Assembly (NCBI GenBank): GCA_023053545.1
Contig: JAKZAN010000002.1
Location: forward strand, 7,002,790 to 7,066,789
Source of the DNA: Lepidurus packardi
Taxonomy: Eukaryota; Arthropoda; Branchiopoda; Notostraca; Triopsidae
DNA length: 64,000 nt
Direction of reading: 5' to 3'
Under the pieces are notes generated by a model. That model searched no databases. It was not told the DNA's origin and worked only from the letters and a program-made list of their open reading frames with translations. Below, piece after piece: positions 59,770 through 64,000 of this stretch (position 1 is the first letter of the stretch; every line of letters starts with the position of its first letter). A program made the translations under genes and the position numbers.

Positions 59770-62190
59770 ATGGACAACGTAAGAAATATTATTCGTTTAG
59801 ATCCTGGCGTCGTGAACAAAATAGCTGCTGGGGAAGTAGTTCAACGCCCTGTCAATGCCTTAAAAGAACTGCTCGAGAATAGGTTAAAAAATCCTCCCAC
59901 AGTGTCGTAATTTCGTGTTAATTTCCCGTTTTCATTGTTTAGTCTCGACGCGGGTGCCTCGGAGATCCAAGTCAGCGTTAAAGAGGGCGGTTTAAAACTC
60001 CTCCAAATCCAAGACAATGGCTCTGGGATTCGTTCCGAAGATTTGCCTCTAGTATGCGAGCGTTTCGCCACTTCCAAACTCCAGAAATTTGAGGATTTGT
60101 CTACTATAGCGACGTTCGGATTCAGAGGCGAAGCTTTAGCTTCCATCAGCCATGTCGCTCACTTTACGCTCCTCACTCGTACCAAAGATTCAGTCTGCGC
60201 TTACAAGTGAAACTCAGTTCTTATTACTACTAGAAGAAGCATGAAGAATTTTCTTGTTGCGCTAGAGCATCCTATGTGGATGGGAAGCTGAAAGACAACC
60301 CCAAACCCTGCGCGGGCAATCCCGGGACTTCTATCACAGTTGAAGACTTATTTTACAATCTCCCAACGCGTAAAAAAGCCTTTCGCAGCAACGCAGAAGA
60401 ACATAGTCGCATTGCTGACATGATTAGCCGGTACGCCGTCCACAATCCACACTGTGGCTTTAGTTTAACCAAACAAGGTAGCGAAACTGAACGAGAACTA
60501 CGTACGCCAGCCAAAAGTTCCACTATGGACAACATAAGATCAATCTACGGTCCAGCCATCGCCAAAGAGCTCATTCCGTTTCAATGGGAGGATCCTGCGT
60601 TTCGTTGTAACTTCAAAGGTTACTTCTCGAGTCTCAACTTCACGGGGAAGAAACTTAGTATTATCCTTTTTATCAACGGGCGTCTGGTTGAGAGTCAAGG
60701 CATAAGAAAAGCCATAGAGGCTATTTACACTTCGTATTTACCGAAGGGCACTCACCCGTGGGTTTATCTCGCCTTAAAATTGCCCTCCGAACATGTGGAC
60801 GTCAATGTAAGTCCCACGAAGCATCAAGTTATCTTCTTGCACGAAGACGCAATCGTAGAGAGTCTACAAAGACAAGTGGACCAAGCACTATTTAAAACAA
60901 ACTCGTCCAGGACGTTCCAGGTCCAAAGTGTCCTCTCCCATGTCAATTCTGGCTTAGGATTGGCTACCAATGCAGAGATCTTGGAGCCTAATAAAGCGGC
61001 TAAGATTTATGACAAGTACTTGGTAAGAACTGACGCTCGGGAACAGACCTTGGATACGTTTCTCACTCCAGCGACAAAACGGAAGGCCTCAAATGAGGAA
61101 AATGCAGAATCGAGCGCAAGGATTACGGTTTCGGAGACTGAGACAATACACGGGGGCGAACCGGAAAAGGAGAAACGGGTTTCTCTTGTACCTAAACGAG
61201 ATTTAGGGCTCACTAGCGTGAAGGAATTGCGTTTGGAGATCCAATGTGAAGCATCAAATCAACTCAGGGAAATTATGCGAGGTAATTCATGGATCGTATA
61301 CGTTAGATGTAGAAATTCCTTTTTTAATGCCGATTTTTGTTACGTAGAGCATACGTTCGTGGGATGTGTTAATGAAAAGTGGGCCTTAATCCAATACCAA
61401 GTCAATTTGTACTTGGCCAATACCATAGTATTGGCTGAGGAATATTTTTACCAACTCATGATCCAGGAATTTGGCAATTTCGGATACTTTACTTTCTCGG
61501 TAAGCAATATTTTCGCTCTTGTAATGTAACAGTTATCAATTTCATGGTCGATTAGAAAACTATTACCCACTTAAGCCTGGTTTCGAGGCAAAAGTTATAT
61601 TTTTATTACTATCTTCCTAAAGGAAGCTTTGCCGTTGGAAGAAGTTTTCATGTTGGGTTTAGCGGATCCAGAAGTGGGTTGGAAAAATGCAGAAGAGGAT
61701 GGTCCGAAAGAGGAATTATCACAAGCAATGCTCAATGTGCTCATGGAGCGTAGATCAATGCTTGATGAATACTTTTCGTTTCGTATTGAAGCAGATCAAA
61801 AACTGTACGCCATTCCGTTGCTCTTGGGTAATGAGTGAACCTTCCTTTATTTATATTCATCGTCTAAATTTGTGTTTTAATTTTTAAGAAGGTTATATAC
61901 CTAATTTACATCGGATCCCTGCCTTTTTAACGCGGCTCAGCACCGAAGTGAATTGGGATAGCGAGAAACCCTGTTTCGAGACTCTCTGTCGGCAAGTAGC
62001 ACGCTTTTACGCCCGGATTTGGACCAAGGAAGGTGCTTTCGGTGACCGGGATTGGGCGTGGTCTGTACAGCACATCCTGTACCCTGCTATGAAGAAAGAG
62101 CTTCAACCGCCAAAAACGATGGCTGAGAAGCACATTTTTGTCCAGGTTACCAGTTTACCTGACCTGTACAAAGTTTTTGAACGATGCTAA
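59770..62190 (+). CDS. Mlh1: DNA mismatch repair protein MLH1, 6 coding exons
   Basis: Exons: 59770-59882, 59943-60206, 60266-61281, 61348-61499, 61623-61827, 61889-62190, in frame, 683 aa (human 756). MLH1 is the common subunit of MutL heterodimers acting after MutS recognition in nuclear mismatch repair. The N-terminal GHKL ATPase motifs are all present: [12 protein letters not shown] with KELLENSLDAG, QDNGSGI, and FATSKL with [15 protein letters not shown]. The transducer domain is recognisable to about residue 310 ([17 protein letters not shown]). The linker (about 320-440) is shorter than in human, which explains the length. The C-terminal dimerisation domain ends in the invariant FERC, which in yeast and human contributes to the PMS-partner endonuclease site. 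No key residue appears lost. Confidence 0.96.
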
Positions 62191-62199
62191 AGTGATTTG

Positions 62200-62205
62200 A
62201 ATAAA
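62200..62205 (+). terminator. Poly(A) signal of MLH1
   Basis: AATAAA lies 10 bp after the MLH1 stop codon. A minus-strand ATTAAA at 62239-62244 could serve the convergent carrier gene, so the two 3' ends would almost touch. Confidence 0.65.
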
Positions 62206-62343
62206 CTTGTGGACTTTGTAATTAATCTCTAGTAAAAATTTAATGAATATAGGCTCAGGATTGCCTTGCTACAGTGGAATGGGCTGACTTTGGAAGGCAC
62301 ATCTATACTTCTGTAATCCTAACATATGAAAAGCTCTTTTAAG

Positions 62344-63359
62344 CTAACCTTGCAATTTCTTATACGTTTCGCGTAGTTGGGACCAAATTACCAACGAGAG
62401 AACCGTGTGGGGTCCTACTCGGAGATAGTTGGCTCCCCAGCCTTGGTACAGGCCTCTTAATCCTTCCTTTTTCATGGTTGTTAAGAGACAAGACACCGTA
62501 TTGGCGTAAAGAAGGCCGCGCCCTTTGGCGTCTACCCCTTGGTTGTACATTCGTGTAGAAACTACGTCGAAAGGAGTCATTAAAGCGGCTACGCCCACTC
62601 CACTGACCATACTGGCACAAAATGCCAGAGCCACTCCTCCTTCAGGCCATTCCTGGTAAAATTTATGCATCAAGTGGTGATTCTTATTTAATGTCTTAAT
62701 TGCTTTTACAGTGTACTGCTGTAGATACGGCTTCGACGTAACGAAAATGGATAGTTGGGCAGCAGAACCAATGGCTACGCGGGGTAGAGCTGAGGAACTA
62801 CCTCGCCAAAGGCCCAAGATACCATGACGCAGGTAGATGTGCCTGAGCGCGTGACGTAGACCTAAATCTGCGTGATCATGTTGTGTTCCCACAGCGGCTT
62901 GGCGGATATGTGACCGGGATTGTAAATGGGTTTTGACAAGGTATAACGGACTTCCTACAAAAGCTCCTAGACAGCCTGCGCATGCTCCAGCAACGATACT
63001 ACTCGGGAGGGAAGGTGTCCCTTGCGCATCCCGCGTAAAGTTGTGGTTTTGCAAATAGGCAAATGTACCCAAACGAATGCCGTTCATGCAAAACTGGTAA
63101 CATAATGCAGGAACTAAGCCTTTTTGTAAGCCTCGCCAACCATCGACCTAAAGTGGGAGTTTTGAGAAAGAAAAATTTGTATACTCAGGAATTTTACTTT
63201 GGCTACGAGGTATAATGCATGTAAAGAATGGCGGTAGACTCTGGGTCCGCCTTTTTTTGCGTCCTCGCCTTGCAATTGGAGGCGAGTTTTGACCACATCT
63301 AAGGGATTGGTTGCTAGACAAGCGCCTGAAGCTGCTAATCCGCCCAGCAGAAATTCCAT
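62344..63359 (-). CDS. SLC25A35: Mitochondrial solute carrier, SLC25A34/35 type, 2 coding exons
   Basis: Exons in transcript order: 63359-63198 and 63147-62344, 321 aa. It has three mitochondrial-carrier repeats with signatures PLDVVKTRLQLQG (near residue 20), SPLYLVKTHLQSRS (near 115) and TPFDVVSTRMYNQG (near 225), each in a two-helix module; the second lacks the usual acidic residue. The phrases MEFLLGGLAASGACLATNPL and GVGVAALMTPFDVVSTR resemble the SLC25A34/35 subgroup, related to the yeast oxaloacetate carrier Oac1. The transported substrate in animals is not settled, so I give none. It would sit in the inner mitochondrial membrane. Assignment to A35 rather than A34 is less sure than the family. 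Confidence 0.87.
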
Positions 63360-64000
63360 AACTTAAACTACGTTGGCGCGGTTCGGCTTGAGTTTTGCAA
63401 AGAAAGTTTGCAAGATTTTTCTTTGATTTCAGTACTGTCAGGCTTCTGTGCCAGATAATTTCCCCCTTGCAATGGAAAGTGCTAGGTCAGCAAGTTTTTT
63501 GAGTGCGTTGTTTATTATGCAAAACACATGTGAAGCGTAAGTCTGGTGAGACGTAAAAAGCTGGTATTTCTGATCTATTTTGGAGCCCGGTGAGAAAAAC
63601 TGCTCCTTCCGAAAATCCGCATTACTTGTTTGGGGTGTAATTTGGCGGAATGTGAATGTCTGTGAAATTCTTTGATAGGGCGTTAATCAAATCGACAGAG
63701 CTTGGAATGACATTATGTTTATATAGTAAGTTGGAATCGTACTTAGATTCAACCGAAATTCATTTGAACAGTTTTAAATATTTTTTTGTAAATTTTGGCA
63801 GGGAATTGAGACTTGGGTGCGTTAACACGGGTGTTTGTATGGCAATCAATAATTAATGGAGAGAAAACTAGGATCGGTTATTAATCCAAATGCGAAAGTT
63901 AGGCACGGGAAACAAGTGGGAAAGCTTTCGCCCCAAGCTCCACCCAAAAATGCCAATAGTCATCTTGCAAGCCTTATTCCGACCACCATAACCACTACCG
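63360..64000. other. 5' flank of the carrier gene
   Basis: The region is noncoding as far as I can see. It holds the promoter of the minus-strand carrier gene at its left edge. The longest frame (63656-63856) has no recognisable feature. Confidence 0.6.

Overview
The window is nuclear DNA from an animal, most likely an arthropod. It carries eight intron-containing protein genes whose exons join in frame at GT-AG boundaries (one GC-AG). The products are animal orthologues: the Castor zinc-finger factor, SARNP, TBC1D25, TTC14, 6-phosphogluconate dehydrogenase, enolase, SF3B1, MLH1 and an SLC25A34/35-type carrier (nine genes in all counting Castor). Arthropod affinity is an inference from the compact introns, the castor family and a degenerate TTAGG-like pentamer array. 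I cannot name the species. There are no operons, CRISPR arrays or bacterial features.

Layout. Positions 1-9284 are AT-rich noncoding DNA with one pogo-like transposon remnant. Castor occupies 9285-27142 (+) in 14 coding exons. Its introns hold three copies of one TTAA-flanked MITE family, a repeat-rich segment with a tRNA-like head, and a striking 593-bp insertion built from inverted and direct copies of its own exon 3/exon 4 region. SARNP (28987-30142), TBC1D25 (31873-34815) and TTC14 (35583-40865) follow on the plus strand. Positions 40866-45230 are a convergent intergenic zone with decayed repeats: a tRNA-like SINE head and the C-terminal end of a non-LTR retrotransposon.

The right part holds three minus-strand housekeeping genes: PGD (45231-48446), enolase (49221-50772) and SF3B1 (51867-59572). 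Two SF3B1 introns are largely made of pogo-like elements, one of which carries a nested MITE. SF3B1 and MLH1 (59770-62190, +) are head-to-head, 197 bp apart. MLH1 converges with a mitochondrial carrier gene (62344-63359, -). Past 63360 I see nothing codable.

The genes do not form one pathway. Three relate to RNA metabolism (SARNP in mRNA export, SF3B1 in U2 snRNP, TTC14 as an S1/TPR/RS protein), two to carbon metabolism (PGD, enolase), one to mismatch repair, one to Rab control, one to mitochondrial transport and one to neural or developmental transcription. The most unusual object is the templated inverted insertion inside castor. It is either a recent complex rearrangement that threatens correct splicing or an amplification/assembly chimera, and read-level checks would tell which.
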